A stretch of DNA of 31,630 nt from Bacilli bacterium. Lineage in GTDB: Bacteria > Bacillota_I > Bacilli_A > RF39 > UBA660. The translations under genes were made by a program, and so were the position numbers. The notes under the pieces were generated by a model, which saw only the letters and a program-made list of their open reading frames with translations, was not told where the DNA came from and did not search any database. The stretch lies in contig CAAERO010000009.1 of the NCBI GenBank assembly GCA_900758495.1, positions 1 through 31,630 on the forward strand, read 5' to 3'. Shown here one piece after another: positions 6,553 to 14,715 of the stretch; the first letter of the stretch is position 1; each line of letters opens with the position of its first letter.

Positions 6553-7389
6553 ATATTTTTGAAATTCTCTTGGTAGTTTACTTTCAAATGTATATTTTTT
6601 CTTATTAACTGGATTTGTTAATACTATTTTTGAAGCGTGCAATAGTAGTCTTTTAGCTTTAATTGCACTTCCATATTTTACATCACCTATGATAGGGTAA
6701 CCTAAATATGACAATACTGCTCTAATCTGATTTTTTCGTCCTGTTTTAATATTTACTTTTACTTGAGAATAATTTCCTTTTTCTTTTAACAAACTTACAG
6801 AAGTAATAGCTTTTTTACCTTGTTTATCATTAGTAACATATACTTTATAATTACTATCTTCTTTTAAATAGCATGTATAGTTTATATATGACTTAATTCC
6901 TTTAGGAACTATTGCTATATATTCCCTATCATCTATTAAATTATTCCAATCATTTTGTAATAATTCCTTAACTTTCTCATCTTTGACAAAGATTACTATT
7001 CCAGAGGTATCTTTGTCTAGACGATGGAGAATAAAGATTTTGTCTTTACTATTTCTTTCTTTTATAAATTCGCGCATTATATGATAAGCCGTTTTTTCTT
7101 TTTCCTTCGTAGTAGCAATTGTTAATAAATGAGTTGGTTTATCAATTACTAAAAAATATTCATCTTCAAATAAAATTTTTAATGGACATTTTTTATGAGT
7201 CTTGTAATCCTTACGAATTTCGATAATATCATTTTTTCTAACTTTGTAGTTATAAGCAGTAATACATTTACCATTTACAAAGATACTATTATTTTTTAGA
7301 TAAGATTTCAATTTTTTATGACTTTGTTCGCTAAATAATTCTAAAATTGTTTCTAATAATAATCCTTCTTTTTCAACTTTTTTTTGCAT
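6547..7389 (-). CDS. RluA-family 23S rRNA/tRNA pseudouridine synthase
   Basis: This 280-aa enzyme converts uridine to pseudouridine in RNA. An N-terminal S4 RNA-binding domain (about residues 15-65, SIFVNGKCITAYNYKVRKNDII) precedes the catalytic domain. The catalytic motif HRLDKDTSGIVIF carries the nucleophilic aspartate, and GRKNQIRAVLSYLGYPIIGDVKYG is the usual second RluA motif. The target base cannot be told from sequence (RluD-, RluC- or YhcT/YjbO/YlyB-like). It has a good SD (AGAGGTG, 5 nt) and its own sigma-A promoter. No terminator separates it from sigG on this strand. Confidence 0.93.
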   Translation of the reverse strand: MQKKVEKEGLLLETILELFSEQSHKKLKSYLKNNSIFVNGKCITAYNYKVRKNDIIEIRKDYKTHKKCPLKILFEDEYFLVIDKPTHLLTIATTKEKEKTAYHIMREFIKERNSKDKIFILHRLDKDTSGIVIFVKDEKVKELLQNDWNNLIDDREYIAIVPKGIKSYINYTCYLKEDSNYKVYVTNDKQGKKAITSVSLLKEKGNYSQVKVNIKTGRKNQIRAVLSYLGYPIIGDVKYGSAIKAKRLLLHASKIVLTNPVNKKKYTFESKLPREFQKYV

Positions 7390-7412
7390 AGTAACACCTC
7401 TTTTCTTAGAAG

Positions 7413-7441
7413 ATTATAACAAAAGATAAAATTTATCACAA
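7413..7441 (-). promoter_or_regulatory. sigma-A promoter of the pseudouridine synthase gene
   Basis: TTGTGA (7441-7436), 17-nt spacer, TATAAT (7418-7413) on the minus strand, with a start expected about 17 nt before the ATG. Confidence 0.8.
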
Positions 7442-7458
7442 TATTTTTCAAAAAAAGC

Positions 7459-7487
7459 TTGATTTTTCATTATATGTTTGCTATTCT
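7459..7487 (+). promoter_or_regulatory. possible upstream promoter of the tRNA Ile-Asn-Glu operon
   Basis: TTGATT (7459-7464), 17-nt spacer, TATTCT (7482-7487). It would be a second, distal promoter for the tRNA operon. Confidence 0.45.
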
Positions 7488-7529
7488 AAGTATGCAAGTC
7501 GGAAATATATTACAAATTAAAAAAAAGAC

Positions 7530-7558
7530 TTGATTTATATAACAAATTGTTGTAATAT
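7530..7558 (+). promoter_or_regulatory. sigma-A promoter of the tRNA Ile-Asn-Glu operon
   Basis: TTGATT (7530-7535), 17-nt spacer, TAATAT (7553-7558). The expected start is about 15 nt before tRNA-Ile. Confidence 0.75.
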
Positions 7559-7580
7559 TAAATTGTTCTGTTATTCAGAC

Positions 7581-7657
7581 GGGCTTGTAGCTCAGTTGGT
7601 TAGAGCGCTCGCTTGATAAGCGAGAGGTCACAGGTTCAAGTCCTGTCAGGCCCACCA
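7581..7657 (+). tRNA. tRNA-Ile (anticodon GAT)
   Basis: Full cloverleaf: acceptor GGGCTTG/CAGGCCC (one G-U pair), anticodon stem CTCGC/GCGAG around TTGATAA, T arm ACAGG/CCTGT, encoded CCA. Confidence 0.97.
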
Positions 7658-7663
7658 TTTAAT

Positions 7664-7740
7664 GCCTCAATAGCTCAGTTGGTTAGAGCACTTGACTGTT
7701 AATCAAGGGGTCCTAGGTTCAAGTCCTAGTTGAGGCGCCA
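7664..7740 (+). tRNA. tRNA-Asn (anticodon GTT)
   Basis: Full cloverleaf: acceptor GCCTCAA/TTGAGGC, anticodon stem CTTGA/TCAAG around CTGTTAA, T arm CTAGG/CCTAG, discriminator G, encoded CCA. It lies 6 nt after tRNA-Ile. Confidence 0.97.
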
Positions 7741-7748
7741 TTTTTTTT

Positions 7749-7825
7749 GGCCAGTTGGTGAAGTGGCTTAACACACTGCCCTTTCACGGCAGCATTCACG
7801 GATTCGAATTCCGTACTGGTCACCA
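7749..7825 (+). tRNA. tRNA-Glu (anticodon TTC)
   Basis: Cloverleaf with acceptor GGCCAGT/ACTGGTC (one G-U pair), anticodon stem CTGCC/GGCAG around CTTTCAC, T arm ending in TTCGAAT, encoded CCA. It is the last gene of the three-tRNA unit. Confidence 0.96.
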
Positions 7826-7831
7826 TTTAGA

Positions 7832-7862
7832 TTTTAGAAGTAGCTTTAGAAAAGTTGCTTTT
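7832..7862 (+). terminator. likely terminator after tRNA-Glu
   Basis: GAAGTAGC can pair with GTTGCTTTTTT (two G-U pairs) and ends in a T-run. The separate promoter of tRNA-Ser follows directly, which supports a transcript end here. Confidence 0.5.
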
Positions 7863-7877
7863 TTCTTTGTAAAAGTG

Positions 7878-7906
7878 TTGACATCACTCTCATTTTACGA
7901 TAATAT
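7878..7906 (+). promoter_or_regulatory. consensus sigma-A promoter of tRNA-Ser
   Basis: Perfect TTGACA (7878-7883), 17-nt spacer, TAATAT (7901-7906), with a start expected about 14 nt before tRNA-Ser. Confidence 0.88.
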
Positions 7907-7926
7907 TATAACTACGGAAGCGATTT

Positions 7927-8017
7927 GGAGACATACTCAAGAGGCTGAAGAGGCTCCCCTGCTAAGGGAGTAGGATGGGTAACTGTCGCGAGGGTTCAAA
8001 TCCCTCTGTCTCCGCCA
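7927..8017 (+). tRNA. tRNA-Ser (anticodon GCT)
   Basis: Class II tRNA of 91 nt with a long variable arm (GTAGGATGGGTAACTGTC region). Acceptor GGAGACA/TGTCTCC, anticodon stem CTCCC/GGGAG around CTGCTAA (GCT), T arm AGGG/CCCT, discriminator G, encoded CCA. Confidence 0.96.
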
Positions 8018-8026
8018 TTAGAATTT

Positions 8027-8052
8027 AAACTCCTTACAATGGAGTTTTTTTT
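8027..8052 (+). terminator. intrinsic terminator of tRNA-Ser
   Basis: AAACTCC (8027-8033) pairs with GGAGTTT (8041-8047) around 7 nt and runs into eight Ts. Confidence 0.9.
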
Positions 8053-8055
8053 ATC

Positions 8056-8092
8056 AAAAAAGCACTATACTTTTTCTACTAAAGTTAGTGCT
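8056..8092 (-). terminator. terminator overlapping the 3' end of the CtpE-like ATPase gene
   Basis: On the minus strand AGCACTA (8092-8086) pairs with TAGTGCT (8067-8061) and is followed by T5. The first arm is within the last ten codons and the second arm contains the TAG stop. Confidence 0.75.
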
Positions 8093-10425
8093 TCTTTTTT
8101 AGTGCTTAATTTTTGAATTAATTTATCTACTAATAATTCAAACAAATTATAAAGTCTATGTGATAAATACATTAATATAAATGTAAGAAAAATCATAAAA
8201 GTATTAAAATGCGCCATAGAAAATAAAGTCGTTAAGTTAAAGATTGCATAGATGAATAAATAAAACATTGAACTGAAAAGAAACAATCTTATCCTGTTAA
8301 AGGGACGACAAATTTTATATAAAAGAATAAAAGAAGTATAGCCAGTCAAAGTTAAACAAAGAGTTGAAATTTTAGCATAACTAAGACTAAGAGTTTGTCC
8401 AAACATACAAATTAACAAAATATTTAAAATAATAGTAAATGCTGGTGGTGCTGATTTTCTCAAAACATTAGCTAAGAAATTACCTTTTACTCTTTCCCTA
8501 TTTGGTTCTAAAGCTAAAACAAATGATGGTATTCCTATAGTTGCAACACTTGTTAATGTTAATTGAATTGGAATAAATGGATATGACATTTCTATAAAGA
8601 GAAATATAAAAGCAAGTACTCCAGCATAAATTGTTTTGACTAGAAATAAAGATGCTGATCTTTCCAGATTGTTAATACTTCTTCTTCCTTCTGCTACAAC
8701 GCTTGGCATTGAAGCAAAGTTGGAATCTAATAAGACTAACTGTGACACACTTCGTGCGGCATCACTTCCAGAAGCCATAGCAATAGAACAATCTGCTTCT
8801 TTTAAAGCTAGGCAGTCATTAACTCCATCTCCAGTCATTGCTACATTGTGACCGTTTTCTTTTAAAGCTCTAATAAGTAAATGTTTCTCTTCTGGTTTAA
8901 CTCGCCCAAAGACATCATATTTTAAGGCTGCTTCTTTGATTGCTTTTTCATCATTGAGTGTTGATAAATCAATAACCTTTAGGTTTTCAGTTAATCCTGC
9001 TCTTTTAGCAATAGCAGCTACTGTTAGAGGATTATCACCTGAAATAATTTTGATTGTAACACCTTGCTCTTTAAAATATTCAAGAGTTTTCTTAGCTTCT
9101 TTTCTAACTTTATCTTGTAATAGAATAAAACCTAAAGCTTCTATTTTTTCATTTTTCTTTTCATAATTACTAACTTTTGCTAAAACTAAAACACGATATT
9201 TTTTAATATAGTCAGTTAACAACTTCTGATAACTTTTTCCATGATCTTTTAAGACAAATTCTGGAGCACCAATTAAATAGGTTCCATTTTCAAAGCTTAC
9301 ACCTGAATATTTTTTAGCAGATGAAAACGGAATAACATTTTCTACTTTCCATTTAGGTTTCTGATAATAAGCTTCTTTTAAGGCAAGAGCCGTTGCATTC
9401 TTATCTTCATTTGCTCCCATCATACTACCTAAAATATCTCCTATTGAAGCTTTCGTTTCTCCATCAACAGGAATGACATCAACCACTTCCATTTTTCCTT
9501 CTGTTATTGTTCCAGTCTTATCAAGACAAATAACATCTACTCTTGCCAGAGATTCAATACAGTATAAATCTTGAACCAATACTTTTTCTTTTGATAAGCG
9601 AATAACAGAAACAGCAAAAACTGTTGAAGTAAGTAATACTAGTCCTTCTGGTATCATCCCAATAATAGCTGCTACTGTATTAACAACAGCATTTTGTAAG
9701 GTATTACCAGTTAAATAAAGTTGCCTTGCAAAAAGTAAGATTCCAAGAGGGACAATAATTACAGAAATAGTTTTAACTATTTTATTAAGAGAACGCATAA
9801 TTTCTGAAGATATTGGTTTAATATACTTAGTATCACTTGATATTTTAGCGGTGTAATTGTCATAACCAATATGTTCTACTTTAGCTTTAGCATTACCACT
9901 AACAATAAAACTACCTGATAAAAGCATATCTCCTGTTTTTTTAGTTAAAGTATCACTTTCTCCAGTTATAAATGATTCATCGACTTCTACCATTCCAGAA
10001 ATTATTACAGCATCAGTTACTACTTGATTACCTAATTCTAATAAAATAATATCATCTAAAACTATTTCATCTAAATTTAGTTCTTCTTCTTTTCCTTCTC
10101 TTAGTACTTTAATTTTTGAAGCAGAAACTACTGAGAGTTTATCAATAACACTTTTTGAATGTAATTCTTGAAAAGTACTAATAACTGTATTTAAAACAAT
10201 TATTAATAAAAATCCTAAATTTTTATAACTACCTACAGCAATAATAGCAACTGCTAAAATTACATTGATTATATTAAATAGAGTAACCGTATTTTCTAAA
10301 ATTATCTCTTTGGCCGTCTTAGTTTTTACATTAGTATTAAAATTAACTAAATTATCCCTTATTCTTTCGCTGACTTGTTCCTTAGTAAGTCCTTTGTCTT
10401 TGTCTGGATTATATCTTTTAATCAT
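8065..10425 (-). CDS. CtpE-like cation-transporting P-type ATPase (probable Ca2+)
   Basis: This 786-aa membrane protein is a P-type ATPase. It shows the actuator motif TGESD, the transmembrane ion-site motif GMIPEGLVLLTS, the phosphorylation site CLDKTGTITEG, and the hinge TGDGVNDCLALKEADCSIAMASGSDAARSV. The MIPEGL motif and the SGSDAARSVSQLVLLD region match the CtpE subfamily, for which calcium transport has been reported; the ion here is inferred. A pair of membrane segments (about residues 50-95), a second pair before the P domain, and about six C-terminal segments are visible. I chose ATG 10425 because AAGGAAG is 8 nt upstream; the GTG at 10434 would overlap the SD. A TATAAT (10454-10449) is upstream, divergent from the next gene. 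Confidence 0.9.
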   Translation of the reverse strand: MIKRYNPDKDKGLTKEQVSERIRDNLVNFNTNVKTKTAKEIILENTVTLFNIINVILAVAIIAVGSYKNLGFLLIIVLNTVISTFQELHSKSVIDKLSVVSASKIKVLREGKEEELNLDEIVLDDIILLELGNQVVTDAVIISGMVEVDESFITGESDTLTKKTGDMLLSGSFIVSGNAKAKVEHIGYDNYTAKISSDTKYIKPISSEIMRSLNKIVKTISVIIVPLGILLFARQLYLTGNTLQNAVVNTVAAIIGMIPEGLVLLTSTVFAVSVIRLSKEKVLVQDLYCIESLARVDVICLDKTGTITEGKMEVVDVIPVDGETKASIGDILGSMMGANEDKNATALALKEAYYQKPKWKVENVIPFSSAKKYSGVSFENGTYLIGAPEFVLKDHGKSYQKLLTDYIKKYRVLVLAKVSNYEKKNEKIEALGFILLQDKVRKEAKKTLEYFKEQGVTIKIISGDNPLTVAAIAKRAGLTENLKVIDLSTLNDEKAIKEAALKYDVFGRVKPEEKHLLIRALKENGHNVAMTGDGVNDCLALKEADCSIAMASGSDAARSVSQLVLLDSNFASMPSVVAEGRRSINNLERSASLFLVKTIYAGVLAFIFLFIEMSYPFIPIQLTLTSVATIGIPSFVLALEPNRERVKGNFLANVLRKSAPPAFTIILNILLICMFGQTLSLSYAKISTLCLTLTGYTSFILLYKICRPFNRIRLFLFSSMFYLFIYAIFNLTTLFSMAHFNTFMIFLTFILMYLSHRLYNLFELLVDKLIQKLSTKKEALTLVEKV

Positions 10426-10448
10426 CTGTATCACTTCCTTTTCATCTA

Positions 10449-10454
10449 ATTATA
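10449..10454 (-). promoter_or_regulatory. -10 box of the CtpE-like gene
   Basis: TATAAT on the minus strand 24 nt before the chosen ATG; the -35 region (ATAAAA) is poor. Confidence 0.5.
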
Positions 10455-10484
10455 ACACGATTTATAGCAGATTTTATTAAAATA

Positions 10485-10493
10485 TGCTATAGT
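10485..10493 (+). promoter_or_regulatory. extended -10 of the 10511 membrane protein gene
   Basis: TGCTATAGT fits an extended -10. The expected start is about 10 nt before the ATG, so the leader would contain little more than the SD. Confidence 0.45.
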
Positions 10494-10510
10494 AAGGGTG
10501 AGGTGTAAAT

Positions 10511-11311
10511 ATGAAAAAATTTTTAGCTATTTTGTTAACTATAATAGCAACTGCTACTACTACTGTTTTAGTAGGATTATTTGCAATTCCTTATGCTGGT
10601 AACGAAACTATCAAAGTAATTGCTAATAAAACAATTGATGACTTTGTAGTAGATAGTAATGACTTATATCAAGAAGCAGAAGACTTAGGTATCAGTCAAG
10701 ATAAGATTGATAAAGCTTTATCAAATGATGAGATGAAAGAATATGTTAATACTATCTTAAAAGAAGTAATTAATAAGAAAACTAGTAATAAAAGCAAAGT
10801 TGATGAAGAACTTATCAAAGAAAAAACTAAAGAATTTTTAGAGAAAGCTAATAAGAATTATGATATTAATTTATCAGATGAAAAACTAAAAGAAATTAGT
10901 GATAATGCTAGCAAAGAAGTAATTGAATCATCTAATGAAATGATTGAAGATAAAGATAATGATATATCTGGATTCTTAGATGTTATAAGTTTTTGTAGTA
11001 ATTCTAAAATAAGAAGTTTAACTATTATTTTACTAATCATAGAGTTATTAGGTATTGCTCTTCTTACTCTTAAAAAGTTAAGTTTCTTCTTATATTATAC
11101 TTTTATAGCTTTATTTACTGCTAGTTTAATTGCTATTTTAACTTTCTTAATAAACTTTATACTTAGCAGTGAAAAAGACTTAAAAATACTAGTAAGTCTT
11201 ATAAGTAAAGGTTATATACTAGCTTTAGGTTTCTTAATCATAGGAATAGTATTTATAATCATTCATAATATTATTAAGCATTATACTAATAAAGAGGTTG
11301 TTCCTTTCTAG
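10511..11311 (+). CDS. membrane protein of unknown function
   Basis: I do not recognise this 266-aa protein. Residues 5-28 are a signal-anchor or signal peptide. Residues 30-155 form a hydrophilic, Lys/Asp/Glu-rich, helical outside region. Residues about 160-258 contain roughly four membrane segments (TIILLIIELLGIALL, YYTFIALFTASLIAILTF, and a C-terminal pair). The SD GAGGTG is 6 nt from the ATG. It is the only plus-strand protein gene between two minus-strand P-type ATPases. Its stop shares CTAG with the stop of the convergent sirtuin gene inside a bidirectional terminator. It could be linked to ion homeostasis through its neighbours, but nothing in the sequence shows that. Confidence 0.8.
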   Translation: MKKFLAILLTIIATATTTVLVGLFAIPYAGNETIKVIANKTIDDFVVDSNDLYQEAEDLGISQDKIDKALSNDEMKEYVNTILKEVINKKTSNKSKVDEELIKEKTKEFLEKANKNYDINLSDEKLKEISDNASKEVIESSNEMIEDKDNDISGFLDVISFCSNSKIRSLTIILLIIELLGIALLTLKKLSFFLYYTFIALFTASLIAILTFLINFILSSEKDLKILVSLISKGYILALGFLIIGIVFIIIHNIIKHYTNKEVVPF

Positions 11312-11326
11312 AACACCTCTTTTTTT
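11291..11326. terminator. bidirectional terminator shared by two convergent genes
   Basis: AAAGAGGT-T-GTTC pairs with GAACACCTCTTT (one bulged T) around CTTTCTA, followed by T-rich sequence on both strands (seven Ts on plus, TTTATT on minus). The overlapping stop codons of both genes (CTAG, 11308-11311) lie at the loop. Confidence 0.85.
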
Positions 11327-12051
11327 AAACTTATACTTTTATTTATTTTTTCAAAAACACTAGCTAAATCATCATGTATTACTATATCTGCTAAATAATC
11401 GTATGGTGTTTCATCTTTATTAATAAGAACTAAATGTTTACCTCTAAAGTATGTTACTAAAGAAGATGCAGGATACACCTGAAGTGAGGTTCCACCTACT
11501 ATTAATAAGTCTGCTTCACTTACTTCTTTGATAGCTTCAGTTAGTATTTTATTATCAAGTGCTTCTTCATATAAGACAACATCAGGTTTAATAATGCCAC
11601 CACAACTACACTTTGGAATACCTTTAGATTTAAAAACGTACTCACCACTATAAAACTTATGACAATTAAGACAATAGTTTCTTAAAATAGAGCCGTGTAA
11701 TTCTAAAACATTTCTACTACCAACCATCTTATCAAAGCCATCTATATTTTGAGTTATTATAGAACTTAATAAGTTTTTATCTTCCATTAGTTTTAAAGTC
11801 TTATGAATAATATTAGGTTTATAGTTAAGACTATTTAGTTTTTCTTTATAAAATTCATAAAATAAATCAGTATGTTTTATAAAGAAAGTATGAGATAAAA
11901 TCTCTTCTGGTGGATACTTTCTTTTTTCTTTATATAGTCCATTACTACCTCTAAAGTCTTGTAAACCACTAGCAGTAGATACTCCTGCTCCTCCAAAAAA
12001 TACTGTTTTTTTAGACATATTTATATAACTAATTAATTCATCTATTTCCAT
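11308..12051 (-). CDS. cobB: NAD-dependent protein deacylase (sirtuin, CobB/SrtN type)
   Basis: This 247-aa enzyme removes acyl groups from protein lysines using NAD. The NAD motif GGAGVSTASGLQDFRGSNGLY is at residues 20-40, TQNIDGFD is the ribose/nicotinamide pocket (usually QNIDGLH), and the catalytic histidine is in ELHGS. The zinc site is CLNC followed after about 20 residues by CSCGG. The late GGTSLQVYPAS motif is typical. Loss of the usual H/L after IDG (here FDK) is a mild deviation. It begins 10 nt after the MgtA-like ATPase stop, and its SD AGGTGAT overlaps that stop codon, so it is the second gene of that transcript and probably translationally coupled. Confidence 0.95.
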   Translation of the reverse strand: MEIDELISYINMSKKTVFFGGAGVSTASGLQDFRGSNGLYKEKRKYPPEEILSHTFFIKHTDLFYEFYKEKLNSLNYKPNIIHKTLKLMEDKNLLSSIITQNIDGFDKMVGSRNVLELHGSILRNYCLNCHKFYSGEYVFKSKGIPKCSCGGIIKPDVVLYEEALDNKILTEAIKEVSEADLLIVGGTSLQVYPASSLVTYFRGKHLVLINKDETPYDYLADIVIHDDLASVFEKINKSISLKKEVF

Positions 12052-12061
12052 TTTTTATCAC

Positions 12062-14653
12062 CTATAACCATCTTTTGTATTTTTTAATATACATTTTCTT
12101 AACTATTTCTTCTACTACAATATATAGTAATGATAAAAAGATTACAAATATATAAAAGTTAAGTGGTAGATAAGTGAAATGGAAGGACTTAATAGGTGCT
12201 AATAAAATTGGTAATATCATAGATGCTATTATACATAAGAAAGTAGAAATTATTAAATACTTATTAGCAGTTGATTCTATAAATGGTATCTTAGCAGTTC
12301 TTACAAAATGTACTATTAAAGTTTGTGAAATAACTCCTTCAATAAACCAAGCTGTTTGAAACATTACTGGATTATTAGCATTAAAGCCTAATAAATAGTA
12401 AAAACCAATAAATGCTACTATATCTATTGAGGAAGCTACAACTCCCATAATATTCATAAACCTTCTTAAATCACTAGTATCCCACTTATGAGGTACTATT
12501 AAAAATTCTTTATCGACATCATCAAACGGTATCATTGTTTGTGACATATCATACAATAAGTCTTGAAGTAAAAACTGAATAGGAAGCATTGGTAAGAATG
12601 GTAAGAAAATACTGGCTAAGAAGACACTAAAGACATCTCCAAAAGCAGCTGATAAAGCCATTTTCATATATTTCATAATATTTCCATAGACTTTTCTACC
12701 TTCTAATACTCCTTCATAAACCACTTTTAAACTTTTCTTAAGGAGAATTATATCACTAGCTTCTTTAGCAATAGAAGTAGCTGTATTAACACTTATTCCT
12801 ACATCTGCTCTAATAAGACTTGGAGCATCATTAACTCCATCACCCATATAACCAACGACATGTCCATTTTCTTTTAGTAATTTAATAATGTTATCTTTTT
12901 CTAATGGTGTAAGTCTAGCAAAAACAGATACCTCTTCGACCATCTTTTTCTGTTCATCAATATTAAGTTTACTAAATTCTTCACCAGTAATTACTTTTTC
13001 ATTTGGAATAGCTGCTAAAGAACAAATATTTTGAGTTGCTTCTACATTATCACCAGTAAGTATTTTTGTTGTAATACCAACTCTTTTTAAATTTCTAATG
13101 GTATTTCTAACTCCTGGTTTAATTGGATCTTCAAAGGCTACTACTCCCAAAAAGACAAGACCTTTATCATCTGCAATATTATTGATATTAGAATATTTTT
13201 TACTAGCAAGAGCAATCACTTGCATACCTTTTTTACTTAATTCTCTAGCTTTAGTTAAAATATCATCTCTTATTTTCTTATTAAGTTTAATTATTTCTTT
13301 ATTTAAATAAATACTATCACAACTATCTATTACTTCTATTAAAGCTCCTTTAGTAATCATTCTATAATCGTTAGAATCTTTTATAATAATACTAGCTTTT
13401 CTTCTTTCATAATCAAATGGTATTTCATCTACTTTTTCATATTTATCTATTTCAATATTTCTTTTCTTAGCATAAGTAATAATTGCCTTATCTACTATAT
13501 TTTTTATTCCTGTACTATAAACACTATTTATATAAGCATATTTCAAAACATCTATACTATCCTTAAATTCACTATCAAGTGATAAAGTAAGAATAATTTC
13601 TCCTTTAGTTAAAGTACCTGTTTTATCAGTACATAAAACATCTATTGCTCCTAAGTTTTCAATCGCTTCACTTCTTTTTACTAAAGTATCTTTTTTAGCT
13701 AGTGATTTAGCACCTTTACTTAAATTTACATTAACTATCATTGGTAACATTGATGGTGTAATACCAACTGCTACTGAAACTGCAAAGAAGAAAGCTTCTA
13801 AGATATTGTGATGAATAAGAACATTTAAGATAAATACTAATACTGTAATAACTAGCATATATTGAATTAAGGTTTTACTAATCGCATTCATTCCTATTTC
13901 AAAGTTAGTTAAGGTCTTATTTTTTAGAGTTGACTTAGATATATTTCCAAGATAAGTATCCTTTCCTGTTTTAATAACCAAAGCTTTACCTCTTCCTGTT
14001 ACTACACTAGTATTCATTAGTAATATTCTATCCATTGAAAGTAAGCTTTTACCATTCTTACTTATTTTCTTTTCTACTGGTACACTTTCCCCTGTAAATA
14101 CACCTTGATTAACAAATAAGTCTTTAGATTCTAATAAAATAGCATCACTAGGTATAATACTTCCAGCATTAAGTTCAATTATATCACCTACTACTATATC
14201 TTTTGTAGGTATCTCTTTTACTATACCTTGTCTGATAACAGTAGTTACTGTAAATATCTTAGATTTTAATTTTACATCAAATTTATAAGCTGAATAATCT
14301 TGAATAAGTCTAATAATACTACTAGTAAGTGCTAATATTATAATTATTAAAGACCCTAATTTATCACCTAATAAAAAGTTAATAGTTGCTAAAATTATTA
14401 AGATATAAATGAATGGATCTTTAAATGAATCTATTAAAAAGGTGAAAATACTTTTCTTCTTTTCCTCATTAATAACATTTCTTCCATTCTCTTCCCGTCT
14501 TTTAATTACCTCTTTATTAGTAAGCCCTGTATCTTTACTATTAAATATTTTAAATAGATAATCCTTATCTTTATCTACATAATCTTTATATTCTTTATAT
14601 AATGTTTCTTCATTAAAATTAACTACATCTTTTCTAGAAAACTTTGGTACCAT
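12062..14653 (-). CDS. mgtA: MgtA/MgtB-type magnesium-importing P-type ATPase
   Basis: This 863-aa membrane protein is a P3B-type ATPase. It has an N-terminal cytoplasmic tail, the actuator motif FTGES (about residue 190), the ion-site motif VGITPSMLPMIVNVNLSKGA, the phosphorylation site CTDKTGTLTKG (about residue 345), and the hinge GDGVNDAPSLIRADVGISVNTA. The segment FGDVFSVFLASIFLPFLPMLPIQFLLQDLLYDMSQTMIPFDDVDKEFL is diagnostic for MgtA. The family brings Mg2+ into the cell. Ten membrane segments are expected. GGTAGGG lies upstream of the ATG with a TATAAT about 28 nt before it. No large Mg-sensing leader fits in the 62-nt gap to the ABC transporter gene. Confidence 0.93.
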   Translation of the reverse strand: MVPKFSRKDVVNFNEETLYKEYKDYVDKDKDYLFKIFNSKDTGLTNKEVIKRREENGRNVINEEKKKSIFTFLIDSFKDPFIYILIILATINFLLGDKLGSLIIIILALTSSIIRLIQDYSAYKFDVKLKSKIFTVTTVIRQGIVKEIPTKDIVVGDIIELNAGSIIPSDAILLESKDLFVNQGVFTGESVPVEKKISKNGKSLLSMDRILLMNTSVVTGRGKALVIKTGKDTYLGNISKSTLKNKTLTNFEIGMNAISKTLIQYMLVITVLVFILNVLIHHNILEAFFFAVSVAVGITPSMLPMIVNVNLSKGAKSLAKKDTLVKRSEAIENLGAIDVLCTDKTGTLTKGEIILTLSLDSEFKDSIDVLKYAYINSVYSTGIKNIVDKAIITYAKKRNIEIDKYEKVDEIPFDYERRKASIIIKDSNDYRMITKGALIEVIDSCDSIYLNKEIIKLNKKIRDDILTKARELSKKGMQVIALASKKYSNINNIADDKGLVFLGVVAFEDPIKPGVRNTIRNLKRVGITTKILTGDNVEATQNICSLAAIPNEKVITGEEFSKLNIDEQKKMVEEVSVFARLTPLEKDNIIKLLKENGHVVGYMGDGVNDAPSLIRADVGISVNTATSIAKEASDIILLKKSLKVVYEGVLEGRKVYGNIMKYMKMALSAAFGDVFSVFLASIFLPFLPMLPIQFLLQDLLYDMSQTMIPFDDVDKEFLIVPHKWDTSDLRRFMNIMGVVASSIDIVAFIGFYYLLGFNANNPVMFQTAWFIEGVISQTLIVHFVRTAKIPFIESTANKYLIISTFLCIIASMILPILLAPIKSFHFTYLPLNFYIFVIFLSLLYIVVEEIVKKMYIKKYKRWL

Positions 14654-14715
14654 AAAAATCCCTACCTTCTAGTCAATTATAAAACATCTGAAAAGAAATT
14701 TAAAGATGATAATAA

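Noticed and set aside
7755..7973. Plus-strand 72-codon frame
   Set aside because: It runs through tRNA-Glu and into tRNA-Ser.
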